Positions 12,701-24,208 of a stretch of DNA of 64,000 bases are shown piece after piece; the stretch's first letter is position 1; every line of letters starts with the position of its first letter. Both the position numbers and the translations under genes were made by a program. This DNA comes from Cynocephalus volans (Eukaryota > Chordata > Mammalia > Dermoptera > Cynocephalidae), in assembly GCF_027409185.1 (NCBI RefSeq), contig NC_084462.1:86104179-86168178 (forward strand). Reading direction: 5' to 3'. Under the pieces are notes generated by a model. It was not told the DNA's origin, ran no database searches, and saw only the letters and a program-made list of their open reading frames with translations.

Positions 12701-13289
12701 CATTGTTTTTCAGTATATTTTCTGAAGTGAATCCCTTTAGATTTCAGGTACTACTAGATGCAGAAAGAATTTGACTATTGTAGTCTTAGATTTTGTTTTA
12801 ATTTAAATAATGTGTGTTAGTGAAATTCTAGCAGTTTTAACTTTTTTATATGTAAAGACTTTGTAATTAAGGTAAAATTAAATGTTTACAGATTGTGGGT
12901 CTTTTCCAAATCATGTATGAAATATTCTAGTACAGTGCTGTTGGATGTAGAAAGATGGATGAGACAACAACTTATATTCTGAGAAATGAAACATATATGT
13001 GTGTATATCATTTAATACAAGGAAGAAAATATTACATTCTAAGAGAGGTAGAAATAAAATTCCAGGAAGTCTAGGGGAATGAATTATTCAACTTAAGGGT
13101 TAAATAGGATGAGTGGTAGATCAGGGAAGAGTTTTAGAGCTGACTGAGAGATTAGTTTCTGTAGGTATGGATGAGGGTAAAGGCAGGAAGAAGAGCATTT
13201 TAAGCAGAGGGAATGTTATTTTTAAAAAGGCAAGGAGTTGGGGAAAATGTAGACCTGTATAAGAAAGTTTGGTTGGAGAACATGGCATG

Positions 13290-13645
13290 TGCTATGGTTT
13301 GAATGTGTCTGCTAAAGTTCATGTGTTGGAAACTTAATCCCCAATGCAACGGTGTTACAAGTCAGGACCTCTAAAAGGTGATTAGGTCATGACGGCTCTG
13401 CCCTCATAAATGGATTAGCACCGTTATCTCAGGAGTGGGATCCTGATAAAAGAATGAGTTCAGCCCCTTTCCCTTGTCTGTCTCTCCTGTGCTCTTCCTT
13501 TCCACCTAAATGGGATGGCACAGCAAGAAGGCTCTCACCAGATACTGGACTTCCCAGCCTCTAGAACCATGAGAAATAAGTCTGTTCTTTATAAATTACC
13601 CAGTCTCAGGTATTCTATAATAGCACCACAAAACAGACTAACACC
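13290..13645 (+). mobile_element. solo MaLR LTR (MST/MLT1 type)
   Basis: Starts TGCTATGGTTTGAATGTGT and ends with ATTACCCAGTCTCAGGTATT and CAGACTAACAC, the standard MaLR LTR ends. Flanked by GCATG at 13285-13289 and 13646-13650. There is no internal region: a solo LTR of an ancient non-autonomous ERVL-related element. Confidence 0.88.
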
Positions 13646-13689
13646 GCATGTGAAGGAACTCTTGATTTTTCTCCCTTAAATCTACTTTT

Positions 13690-14200
13690 TCCTCCAGTTT
13701 TTAAAACAATAAATGATACCACCATTCATTCACCCACTCAGGTACTCAAACCAACCTTGAAGTCATTGATTTCTCCCTTTAACAGGCAGTGACCAACATC
13801 CACCAAAATATACAGAATTTGTCAGTTTCTCTCCACTGATGGCACCATACCCAGAGCCACTAATATTTCTTACCCTGGACAACTTGTATAGCTCCTAACA
13901 TTACTCCACTCCTGCTTCCTCATTCACATCCTGTGTGCCTTCCTCCCCCACTTCCATTCTTAATGTAGTAGCCACAGTGATTTTTTAGAAATATAAATTA
14001 TATCATCTAACCTCTTAAACCCTTGAAGCTCATTGCTGCCCCTATTCAACAGTTAAACACTTTTCCTACTTAATAGTTTGTCTAGCTCTTTTTCATTCTC
14101 AGCTCAACTTTTAACTTCCTTAGAGGAAGGTCTTATTATTGTATCCTTAGCACCCAGCAATGGCTTATACATACTCAAATACTCGTTGAATGAATTATGT
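13690..14200 (+). mobile_element. L2 LINE 3' relic
   Basis: Text with the familiar L2 pattern, including CTTGAAGTCATTGATTTCTC, a CTTAGCACCCAGCAATGGCT segment and a final CGTTGAATGAAT. Highly decayed; no coding capacity. Confidence 0.6.
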
Positions 14201-14916
14201 GAAATGTAATATTGGGTTGAAAATGTAAGTGGGAAACCAGCTTAAGGACTTGGACGCAAGGAGATTTGGTTCTGGGTATATGCCCTTATATTCAATGTGT
14301 CTGTGAATAAGGACATGTCAAAGATGTTTGCTGTCATAAACCACACATCAATGAAATTGGTATACCTCATTTTCCACGGTAAGGACATGTTTAGTGTTCA
14401 GTGCTTCTCTGCTCTTTTTTGTGATCATAACCTTGTGAGCATTCTGTGTCTGATTTCCAAGGCTACTTCCTGCCCCATTACCAACAACCAAATAAGATAG
14501 GCTAATTAATCCTTGTTTTTCTCTTCTAAATCTATACAAGCTAATAGTTCTAATAACTTTGTAAGTGTGAGTTGCCGGTTGTTTGAATTATTGTAGAAAT
14601 CATTTTAGAACAGCTGTATTTTAATAGGATACAGACCTAAGGCAGAGACACCAATGGGCAGCTTTCTGCCACCACAACTGTAAGTTATAGAACACTGACC
14701 TTATATATTTTCCTTGATTGTCAACTACTTTAATATCAATATTATGAGAAGTTGCAGTCACTACGAATGTGCTTGCTAAAAGAAAGACTAAAAATACGTT
14801 TTTTTTTAAATTGGCAGACAATTACTACTGATTATAAGACATTTGACTTGACTACCTATATATATGTTAGGTCTATGGCTCAAGTGTTGCCAACCAGGAT
14901 AATTTAAGATGGCCTC

Positions 14917-14937
14917 ATACATATATATATATATATA
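14917..14937. repeat. (TA)n microsatellite
   Basis: A short alternating AT tract (CATACATATATATATATATA) in otherwise single-copy AT-rich DNA. Confidence 0.8.
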
Positions 14938-16892
14938 AAATATCATACCTACCAAGTTTATATTCTCATATGTTTATATGTAAACTTTAAAGAACTATTC
15001 ATTATACTTGTTTCACATTTTGTATCTCCTGGATATAGCGTTACAATATTGACAGCTGATTGCAATATATTGGAGTTCCCCTGGGAGATCAGTTCTACAT
15101 GTGTCAGAAGTAAAGGGAGGAAAAAGTTTCAATGAAAGATAGCAGTGTGGAGTAGCAGAGCAGTGAGAAGAGTGGGGCCCGAGGAAAGTTCAGTAGATTT
15201 GCAAGTCGGTATCACTGATCATTTGGAGAGCAATTTCAGTAGAGAAGGTGTGTATGGGCATGGGGCAGAGGAATATAAGGAATAACAAGCAACTAAAGAT
15301 AAATTAGTGGTGAGGATACAGTTCTCTTGAGAGATTCTGTGGCATATATGACAGAAGGTTTTGGTTGAAAGAAGTTTTTCGTTTTGGTTTTGCTTTTAAA
15401 TGTAGGAAAAAAATCTGAATATGGTTATAGTTATAGGCAAAACAAAAAGAATGAAAGAAAAACCAAAGATGCATTGTAGGCAAGATGGTAAGAGCTGCAA
15501 TGGAGATCATCCTTGGCATGTCTTTCAAAGACTCAGCAGGTGAGTAACTAGAGGTCAGGGATGAAAAGGGACACTGAACGAACTTCATCCTTCCCATAGG
15601 AGAGAGGGTGGTGAGTCATCTTCCAGGAGGTATGAGGGGAAGAAGGAGGTTTGAGAAGTGTGCTGATGGTTCAGAAAGATCTTTACAACTTTGTAAAAGC
15701 ACACACGTTAACAAAGATCCAAAAAGGATCTCAGAATTTAAAAGTGATTTCTATGGGATCATTGCTTAAATTCATAATTTTTTTAAATGAATGGAGCAAA
15801 TGCCATGAAGTAGGGGACTCAACTATAGGATTAAAAAAATGGAAAAAAACAGAACTGGAACTGGGTTCTAAATTAAATTTCTATTAGACTTCTTTTCCTG
15901 CTCCTTTCATCTTTTTAATCAAAATTATACTTGCCTGTGACATACAAGTAGACATACTTGTGAAGTCAAGTAGTAGAGAAGGACATAGTGAAAAGTCAAG
16001 AGTCAGAAAATACACCTCATTGCCACCAAGTTTAGCTCCCAAGAGGGAGAACTACTCAGAAGTTTCAAGCAACTTTGTGGTTTTTCTGGTGTTTGTCTCC
16101 ATATCTCTCAGTATTTTAAATAACTTTCTTGTTCTCTTCCTTTAATTTTAGACATAAATTAATGGCTTTCCAGACTGATAGGGGAGGACTTAGCTCACAA
16201 CACATCTCCTTTCCTCTCTCCCACCTTCCTTCTAGTATTATAATATCACTACTTTTGATTCCTTGATAGGCTTCTTTTATAATGTTTAATAATACAGTTT
16301 CACCTTTATTTCTTATTCCATCAGCTATAGGCAGTGTTTCTTGGCTCTCTACTGTGTAAGATGGCAATATTAACACTCTTATACTTCCCTTTGACTCTCT
16401 TCCCTTCCCTCAATTTTTGTCATCTGATTTTACAATTACACTGTCAAAGCTGATAATATTTGCACTCTATTTTATAATCATAATTAGTAGCCCACTCAGC
16501 TTTATCTATAGGTTGATTTAGTTTGCTGCAGATCGCAGTTTATACTACAATTACATTTCCATATGTGGTTTTTTGTTTTTTCTAGTGTTTCTAATTATTT
16601 TTCCTCTTGTACTTTTGGCCTCTTTCATACCCCAAATTATTTTAATATCTTCTATCATATCAAGGATCTGTAGAGTCTTCCTTTTGCTCTAGAAAACTCT
16701 CCACCAGAAGCCACTTCTCCCTTGCTTCAGTCTGAACTTTGTGCTTTCTTAAAGGCACAGTTGTCATCTTAGGACTTGACTGCTTTCCTGAACTGAATCC
16801 ATTATTTAATGGATTCCACGTATGGAAGCCATTGCTTTTTGCCTTCATCTTAGGTCAGGTTCCCTAGAAGAAGTGGAAGCTCTTTATTTCTT

Positions 16893-17069
16893 TCTTTTTT
16901 TTTTTATTTTAAAAAAGATGACCGGTAAGGGGATCTCAACCCTTGGCTTGGTGTTGTCAGCACCACGCTCAGCCAGTGAGCAAACCGGCCATCCCTATAT
17001 AGGATCCGAACCCGTGGCCTTGGTGTTATCAGCACCGCACTCTACCGAGTGAGCCACGGGCCGGCCCGA
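16893..17069 (-). mobile_element. dimeric tRNA-Ile-derived SINE
   Basis: On the minus strand it has two tRNA-Ile-like units joined by CTATATAGGGATGGCCGG. The left unit starts GGCCGGCCCGTGGCTCACTC and the right ends in AGATCCCCTTACCGGTCATC plus poly(A). Perfect 16-bp target duplication AAGCTCTTTATTTCTT at 16877-16892 and 17070-17085. Confidence 0.93.
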
Positions 17070-17097
17070 AAGCTCTTTATTTCTTAAAAAATTCTTT

Positions 17098-17180
17098 AGT
17101 TGACTGGTTAGCTCAGTTGGTTAGAGCACAATGTTATAACACCAAGGTCAAGGGTTCAGATCCCTATACTGGCCAGCCAC
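17098..17180 (+). mobile_element. tRNA-Ile-derived SINE, monomer
   Basis: A GACTGGTTAGCTCAGTTGG start, B box GGGTTCAGATCC, and a CA-rich rather than A-rich tail (ACACACACACAAACAC). It lies about 28 bp downstream of the dimer in opposite orientation. Confidence 0.88.
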
Positions 17181-17741
17181 ACACACACAAACACACATAC
17201 ACAAATCCTCTGATAGTTATATGCATATAAATATCTTTCCCCAATCTGTGGTGTGTGCTGTCTTAGCTGGTGATATCTGTTATATTCCTACTTATATTTT
17301 AGAACTTAAACATCACTCTTCCTCCACATCATGTTAATTGTTCCAGCCTCTGAGACACAACAAGGATTTCTACATAACACTGTTTTCGTACTTAATTGCA
17401 ATGCATTGTAAGTAGCTTCATTCAATTAACCTCCCTTACAGAACAAGTATCTAATTATTTTGCCCTAGCAGTTATCCCAGTGCCTGGCCATATTAAGTAC
17501 CCAATAAATATATTCTGAAAGAAACTGTACTCCTGAAATTATAGCCATCACCGTTCACTCCTGCTATAATGGTCAGGGTTCTTAAATCATAAATACATAA
17601 TTCTGGGTCATTTAAGCATAAAAGGGATTTATCAAAAGATATTAGACCACTTAAAATTGTTGAAAGCTGGGAAACAATCTTGATATAAATCTTCCAGGAG
17701 CAACCCAGAAGCATGGTATAGTAATGACCAAATAATGAAAA

Positions 17742-17762
17742 CTGCTGCTGCTGCTGCTGCTA
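17742..17762. repeat. short (CTG)n run
   Basis: Six or so CTG units followed by a degenerate CTACTGTTGTCG tail, inside decayed intergenic DNA. Confidence 0.8.
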
Positions 17763-19139
17763 CTGTTGTCGCCAAAAATTGAAAACCAGGAGAAGGACTT
17801 TGATTTAACCATTGTTGTCACCAAAACTTGCCCACCTCTGCTGCTACACTCATTGGCAAATGGAAGTTCTGGGGAGAGCCTGTTTCCTCACATTTTCTCA
17901 CTTCCAAATCCTAAGTCTTGTGCAGATAAATCTGATTGTTAGAGCTTACTTCATATGACTGCATCTGAACTGTGGAAGAGGTGGGAAATTGAGTCCTGAT
18001 TGTTCTATCAGGAAACAGGAGCAATGCAGAAATTGTCCCAAAATATAGGAAAGATGACAGGTAAACACAAATATGATAGATGTCATTATACCTCCCTATA
18101 TGCTTCTTCAATACAACACACAATGTTGTCAACTACTTTAGTGTGTGAGAACTTCAGAGAGTTATAAGTATCTAGTATCTCCTTATTCATTTTGATTTTG
18201 ACATGTCTTAAGTCATTAAAAGGGGCTCTTAAACTATATTTCCAGGTAGTGTGCCCCAATATATCAATACATTCTTACAGTCTTAATATTTGAGTTACTC
18301 ATCTTTTCTGGCTGACCCCTAAGTTCATTTTGTTCCTCATCAAAAATGCTCTTTCTGAAGTCACTCAATTGTCAATTCAGCTTCCATTAGAGTATCCTGC
18401 AACATGACAGAATCGGGCAGTCCAGGACAGGGAGTGAATATGCAGAGAGAGGTAGGACTGAAAATTTGATTAATAATATCTTAAAATTGTATTGCACAGT
18501 CCAGTTTTCAATGCACTTTCTCATTTATCTCATTTGAACCCCTCCGCAACAATACACATAAAAGTTGTCCTGTCTTTGCTGATTAAAAAAGATAGGCTCA
18601 GGTTTCTCACTATTGGAATGAGAGTTTACAAAAGGCAAAGCGGGGAGGTTAGAATCTTCCATATAGTAATTAATTAGAGTTGGAGACATTAGTATGAACT
18701 CATATTTAGCTTAATATAGACACAGGTGGCTACATATAGAAATATTTACAGATATGTGTGCACACACAGGTTAGTATACATACATTGTTTCCTTGCTCTG
18801 TAGCTGCAAGGGCTTGGAAGCAACAATACCCCAGTAGCAATGAAGCCCAAATCTTGGTTTCTAAAACTGTTCTCCAGTGGAAGGAACCAGGCTGCTTGGA
18901 GAAAAGGTTGATTCTAGGTCTGGGGAAGGAAATATACAAGACGAGCCTGGAGCATTTTGTAGTGCTAGAAAGTGAAGAAGTGTTCCAAAACAACACAACA
19001 CACATTGACGGGGGTATGTCAAAGGGAAACAGGAGCCAAATGGAAGAGCTCCCAATGGCAAAAGTGTCAATAATTTGAGAAGCAAAATAAAATAACATTG
19101 GATTATAACCAAAAGTATAAGTATCCCTGGGTCTACACT

Positions 19140-19321
19140 GATGTAAGTAAATGAATGAATGAATAGATGGGGAGAGATGAGACAAATCTCCCATGAAAAA
19201 GAATTTCAAATAATTTATGTAGATACTTCATCCTCAAAGAGGTGGAGCATAACTCCCCACTCTTTAGGTGTGGGCTACATATAGTGACTTCATTCAAAAG
19301 AGTACAATATGGAAAAGGGGG
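19140..19321 (+). mobile_element. old L1 3' UTR, segment 1 of 3
   Basis: Matches my memory of an L1M-type 3' UTR (GGAGCATAACTCCCCACTC, then GTGGGCTACATATAGTGACT). It is interrupted at 19322 by an MLT1 LTR, resumes at 19774, is interrupted again by an LTR at 20255, and ends at about 21058 with the L1 tail. The 159-codon minus-strand ORF at 18730-19209 is antisense to this relic and its flank. Confidence 0.65.
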
Positions 19322-19773
19322 GTTTATCTGCTAAGGCTGCAATAACAAAGTACCATGAACTGGCTGGCTTAACAACAGAAACTTATTTTCTCACATTCTG
19401 TAGGCTAAAAGTCTGAGGTCAGCAAAGTTGCTTTCTTCTGAGGCTTCTCTACTTGGCTTATAATTCTTTTTTTCTTCCTTCCTTCCTCTTCTTTCTTTCT
19501 TTTTTTTGTTTTTTTTTGTTTTTGTTTTTGTTTTTGTTTTTGTTTTTGGTTGGCTGGCCAGCACAGGGAACTGAACCCTTGACCTTGGTGTTACAAGGTG
19601 GCACTCTAACCAACTGAGCTCACTGGCCAGCCTTCTTTGGCTTATAGATGGCCATTTTCTTCCTATGTTGTCACATGGTCTTCCTTCTGTATATGTCTGT
19701 TTCCTAATTCTCAGATACTGGGAGATAGGACTACAACACAAATTTTTGGGGTAATTCAATTCAGCCCATAGTA
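19322..19773 (-). mobile_element. MLT1-type MaLR LTR inserted in the L1 3' UTR
   Basis: Minus-strand LTR. The reverse complement begins near TATGGGCTGAATTGAATTAC and ends with ATTGCAGCCTTAGCAGATAA. About 110 bp of its interior is missing relative to the inverted copy at 20594-20838. A SINE is nested inside it at 19463-19636. Confidence 0.8.
19463..19636 (-). mobile_element. tRNA-Ile-derived SINE nested in MLT1 LTR
   Basis: A long pyrimidine-rich tail with GTTTTT repeats (minus-strand poly(A) variant) precedes a SINE monomer ending ACTGGCCAG. Target duplication TTGGCTTATA at 19453-19462 and 19637-19646. Confidence 0.88.
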
Positions 19774-20254
19774 GGGGGGAGAAAAAATAACTTTATAGTG
19801 GAGAAACCTGATAAACACTACCTGAGCCAGGTGATCAACGTCAATATCCACAGTGGTAAGTAGTGATAATATGAACCTTGATATGATGTGATAAAAATGG
19901 CACTTTTCCTCAGGGTCTTCCTCACAAAAACCTATTACCCTAGTCTAATCAGGGTAATCCCAATTGAGAGACATTCTACAAAGTAACTGGCCTGAACTCC
20001 ACAAAATTGTTATCCAAAACTAAATCTAAGAAACTGTCAGCTAGGAAGATCCTGATGAGATATGATGGCTAAATGTAATGTAGTATCTTGGATGGGATTC
20101 TGGAAGAAAAAAAAGGACATTAGGTTAAAAACTAAGGAAATCTGAATAAAGTATGTATTCTGGTTAATGATAATGTTCAATATTGGTTGATTAATTGAAA
20201 CAAGTGTACCATATTAACATAAGATGTTAATAATAGAGGATACTGGTTGCTAAG
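19774..20254 (+). mobile_element. old L1 3' UTR, segment 2 of 3
   Basis: Continues the L1 3' UTR: GTGGAGAAACCTGATAAACA, ACATTCTACAAAGTAACTGG, GACATTAGGTTAAAAACTAA and AATCTGAATAAAGTATGTAT. It stops at the LTR start at 20255. Confidence 0.7.
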
Positions 20255-20970
20255 TGCTATGGATTGAAATGTCCCCCAAAACTCATTGAAGCTTCATCCC
20301 CATTGTAACAGTGTTGAAAATTCAAACAGTATTCTCAGAGAGTAGGAAATCAGACTGTGGCAATGTGGAAAGGTGGTGACCTTAAGAGGTGATTGGATTG
20401 TGATGACTGTGCCCTCGTGAATGGATTAATCCATTCATGGAGTAATGGGTTAATGGTTTCATGGGTTATCAGGGAGTGGTTCCAATGGCTTTATAAGGAA
20501 AGCAACTGAGCACCTTAACTTTCCTGCTCATGCCATGCTCACCATGTGACACCCTGCATTGCCACAGGACTCTGTAGAGAGCACCCACCAAGGTGATCTT
20601 GATCACCTGGCTCAGGCAGTGTTTATCAGGTTTCTCCACTGTAAAGTTATTTTTTCTCCTCCCTGCTATGGGCTGAATTGAATTACCCCAAAAATGCACG
20701 TTGTAGTCCTATCCCCCAGTACCTGAGAATGTGAATGTATTTGGAGATAGGGTGTTTAAAGAGATAATTCAGTTTAAAATGAGGTCAACTGGACCTTAAT
20801 CCAATATGGCTGGTATTCTTACAAGAAGAGATTAGGAATCTCTTCACCGCATGTACCCCCTGGACTGTGGACTTCACAGACTTCAAAACCGTAAGAAGTA
20901 AGCCTCTTTTCTTTATACATGACCCAGTTTCAGGTATTCTATTATAAACAACAGAAAACAGACTAATTCA
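20255..20970 (+). mobile_element. MaLR LTR split by a 245-bp inverted insertion
   Basis: Starts TGCTATGGATTGAAATGTCC and runs to about 20593. The proper 3' part (ACCCAGTTTCAGGTATTCTA, then ACAGACTAATTCA) resumes at about 20839 and ends at 20970. The intervening 20594-20838 is an inverted copy of upstream DNA. Flanks are CTAAG (20250-20254) and CAAAG (20971-20975). Confidence 0.75.
20594..20838 (-). repeat. inverted copy of 19701-19843 (arm of a long inverted repeat)
   Basis: Reverse-complementing 20594-20730 gives about 91% identity to 19707-19843, including the exact L1/MLT1 junction. The rest to 20838 is MLT1 interior missing from the first arm, where the text jumps from GAGAAT to TAGGAA. 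The arm therefore carries part L1 3' UTR and part MLT1 LTR. Confidence 0.82.
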
Positions 20971-21058
20971 CAAAGCATATGGGAATTCTCTTTATTATCT
21001 TTGCAATTTTTCTATAAATCTAAAACTGTTCTAAAATAAAAAGTTTATTTAAAAAAAG
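20971..21058 (+). mobile_element. old L1 3' UTR, segment 3 and tail
   Basis: Resumes with CATATGGGAATTCTCTTTAT and ends TCTAAAACTGTTCTAAAATA, AAAAGTTTATTT and an A-rich tail, the standard 3' terminus of the same L1 family. Confidence 0.75.
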
Positions 21059-22292
21059 AAAAAGCTCACATTGGCTAGGTGGCTTTCCCCAGGCTAGGGA
21101 CTGGAGTCCAAGTCATTTGAATCTAAGTTGTCATCACTACTCAAGAGCTTCCACTACTACCATATGGAAGGCAGATGTGTGTTTGCAGTTGTAGGTATAG
21201 GCTGAGAGGGGCTAGCAAGTACTATAAAATTAAGTACTTCAGGAAGATCAAGGCAATATAAAGCAGGTAAGTGCTAGGAATTTGGGCAGAAAATATTTCA
21301 AGATCCAGAAAAATCAACTGATTGAAGAAATCAGGTGCCATAGAGCTAGGCATAGAGATGCAGAAGCTGTTCAAATAGCAGAGTCAGGACATAGGCTAGA
21401 AGACTGGGAAACAAAGAACCAGAGATCAGACAGATAGTTTAGGAGACATAAGATTAGAATCTAGAATTAGAGTAATGGGTATTGGGAATAAAAATAATAG
21501 TAATGAAAATAATTTACATTTACAATAGAGTTTACATTAAACATTTTCACATATTTCATTTGATCTTGAATTAAGTTTTGTACCTGTTGAGTTAACTACC
21601 TCCTTGCCCATGGTTGCCTTAAAGTGGGGCTAGGGCTAAGTTCACAGGTGAGGGGGAGCTAGGAAAACTGGCTGAAGCTGGGGAAGTGAAGCGGTGGGGA
21701 GCCAAGCAGGTCTTGATGCTTGCCTTCTGTCTTTCGAAAGTCTTTTAGGTCAGCCTTACCCTATTCTTGATGTTTTTCTGCTTCATAGCTTAGCTCCCTC
21801 ATGCTGTTCCTCTACATGTCCTTTCATCATGAATGACCTCCCATCCATATCACCATTTGGACCTCTCACTGAGCTATTTGGAGTTCTTCCCCACCCACCC
21901 AAATGTCATCTATGTCCAGTACCTAGTCCTCTGAAACATTAAGTATAAGGATATGTAAAAGCCAAGTAATATACTATAAACAGTAACACTGTATTTTGCT
22001 GCTGTCTTTAGACTTGGGCCAATCTTACCGAATTAGCATTACTACTTTATGTGACCATGCAGCATGGACTGACTCTTCCCCTACCCCTGAAGCCACCCAT
22101 TGCAGTGAGCTCCCCCAGGCCAGAGACCATATTTCATTCATCTCTATATCTTTACTAAATGCTGGCACATAATAGGCCCTCAATCAAGAAAAAAAATTTT
22201 TTTCAATTTGAATACAGCAGTGACCATCCTACTTCAAATTACTGGTTTCCCCACATCCTCTCTTCTCTGTTTAGTTTTTCTACATTGCACAT

Positions 22293-23043
22293 TGTTATGG
22301 GTTGAACTGTGTTACCTCAAAAGATACTGAAGTCCTAACCCACAGTACCTATGAATGTGACCTTATTTGGAAATAGGGTCTTTGCAGATGATCAAGTTAA
22401 GATGAAGTCATAGGGCCAGCCTGTGGCTCACTTGGGAGAGTGTGGTGCTGATAACACCAAGGCCACAGGTTCGGATCCCTATATAGGGATGGCCGGTTAG
22501 CTCACTTGGGAGAGCGTGGTGCTGATAACACCAAGTCAAGGGTTAAGATCCCCTTACCGGTCATCTTTAAAAAAATAATAATAATAATAAAATAAAAATA
22601 ATAAAAAATAATAAAAATATATATAAAAATTTTTTAAAATTAAAAATTAAAAAATATAAATAAATAAATAAATAAATAAAAATAAAAAAGATAAAGTCAT
22701 TAGGGTGGGCCCTAATCCAATATGTTTGTGTCCTTATAAAAAGAGGAAATTTGGACATAGACACACACACACAGGGAGAATGTCATGTGAAGATGAGGGC
22801 AGAAATTGGGGTAATACAGCAGAAGCCAAGGAATGAATGCCAAATGCCTAAGAGTGCCAGCAAACCACCCGAGGCCAGGACAGAGGCATGGAACAGATTC
22901 TCCCTCACAATCCTCAGAAGCAACCAACCCTGCCAACATACTGATCTCCAACTTCTAGCCTCCAGAACTATGAGATAGTAATAAACTTCTGTTGCTTAAG
23001 CACAGTTTATGGTACTTTATTATGGCAGCCTTAGCATATTAAT
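22293..23043 (+). mobile_element. MLT1 LTR with nested SINE
   Basis: Starts TGTTATGGGTTGAACTGTGT, contains CCTTATTTGGAAATAGGGTC and AACAGATTCTCCCTCACAAT, and ends ACTTTATTATGGCAGCCTTA. Flanked by a perfect 6-bp GCACAT at 22287-22292 and 23044-23049. Its interior is split by a SINE at 22412-22687. Confidence 0.9.
22412..22687 (+). mobile_element. dimeric tRNA-Ile-derived SINE with 120-bp A/T tail
   Basis: Two tRNA-Ile-like units (22412-22565) are followed by an unusually long tail of AAT, AAAT and TTAAAA motifs to 22687. Target duplication AAGAT(G/A)AAGTCAT at 22399-22411 and 22688-22700, one mismatch. Confidence 0.92.
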
Positions 23044-23084
23044 GCACATACTTACCATCTTGACCCTCTAACTTTATAATTGTC

Positions 23085-23215
23085 TGTCTCCCTCACTAGA
23101 ATGTAAGCACCATGAGGTCAGAGATTTTTGTCTGTTTTGTTCACACATGAATCCTCAGCATTGTAGAACAGTGTCTGGCACATCACAGCTCTCAATATTG
23201 GTTGAAAAAAGCAAT
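23085..23215 (+). mobile_element. L2 LINE 3' end
   Basis: ACTAGAATGTAAGCACCATG followed by GAACAGTGTCTGGCACATCA and CTCAATATTGGTTGAA, the L2 terminal signature. Confidence 0.7.
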
Positions 23216-23637
23216 ATCCTGAATACTTTGGAGGAAAGGGATTTCTACATAAACTTGGAATAGTTTTCATTTGAAAACAACTTACATGAAAATGTTTTCA
23301 ATTACAAAGCAGTGATTGAGAATTTATTGATTTAAAATAAAATATACAATGTCCTCTGGCTACTCTTTGAGAGGGTGATCCTAAACAGTTGGAAGCTGGA
23401 TCTATTGCAGGTTTCTATACTTTGCTCATGACAAAGTGCTTGGGACTGTGATATACACGTGTAAAGCAGAGGAGGCCATCCATCAGGGCTTCCCGTTGCT
23501 TCTTCTGGCTTTTAAATCTGCTCTTTTTCTGAATGAAGTAAGCTAAGGTCAAGAGTAGAAAACCCTTCTCCTCATCAACCTCACTACCTTCATCTTACTA
23601 CCCCAAATATTTGAGTGATTGAATGCATGTGTTCAAG

Positions 23638-23735
23638 ATTTTTTTTTTTTTTTTTTTTGGCAGCTGGTTAACTAAGCCCTTGACCTTGGTGTTACAAGAC
23701 TGTGCTTTAACCAACTGAGCTAACAGGCCAGTCCC
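23638..23735 (-). mobile_element. tRNA-Ile-derived SINE, monomer
   Basis: A T-run, then GGCAGCTGG, CTTGACCTTGGTGTTACAAG and AACTGAGCTAACAGGCCAGT, with a small internal deletion near the start of the unit. Confidence 0.88.
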
Positions 23736-24026
23736 AGGAATTTTATGAGAATAATTCCAGTTTATTTTTCTCCCTGTGATTAAAAAAAAAAAAAGTATTT
23801 ATATATATAAGAACTTCCAGTTTTTCAGTTTATTTCCTCAGCATACTCAGCATTTCTCAACAGTCCTAAGAGGTGTCATCTGAAGGGTGAGAAAACAGGA
23901 AAGAGCAGTTACCACCTTATACAAGGCACGAAGAAACTGCAAGTGGTAGAAGCCAGGGTTCCTAAATCTCAATCCAATGCTTTTTCTGTTCTGCAGGTTT
24001 TCTCTTTCTGTGCACATGTTTTCTCT

Positions 24027-24208
24027 CTCTCTCTTTCTCTCTTATTTTTTTTAAGATGACCGGTAAGGGGATCTTAACCCTCAACTTGGTGGTGTCAGCA
24101 CCACACTCTCCGAAGTGAGCTACCTGGCCATCCCTATATAGGATCTGAACCCATGGCCTTGGTGTTATCAGCACCACACTCTCCTGAGTGAGCCACGGGC
24201 CAGCCCTA
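24027..24208 (-). mobile_element. dimeric tRNA-Ile-derived SINE
   Basis: A two-unit minus-strand copy with the CCATCCCTATATAGGATC linker. Target duplication CACATGTTTTCTCT at 24013-24026 and 24209-24222. It lies about 1.6 kb upstream of the MYO5A start codon. Confidence 0.92.

Noticed and set aside
18730-19209. 159-codon minus-strand ORF
   Set aside because: Antisense to an old L1 3' UTR and its flank; no recognisable domain.
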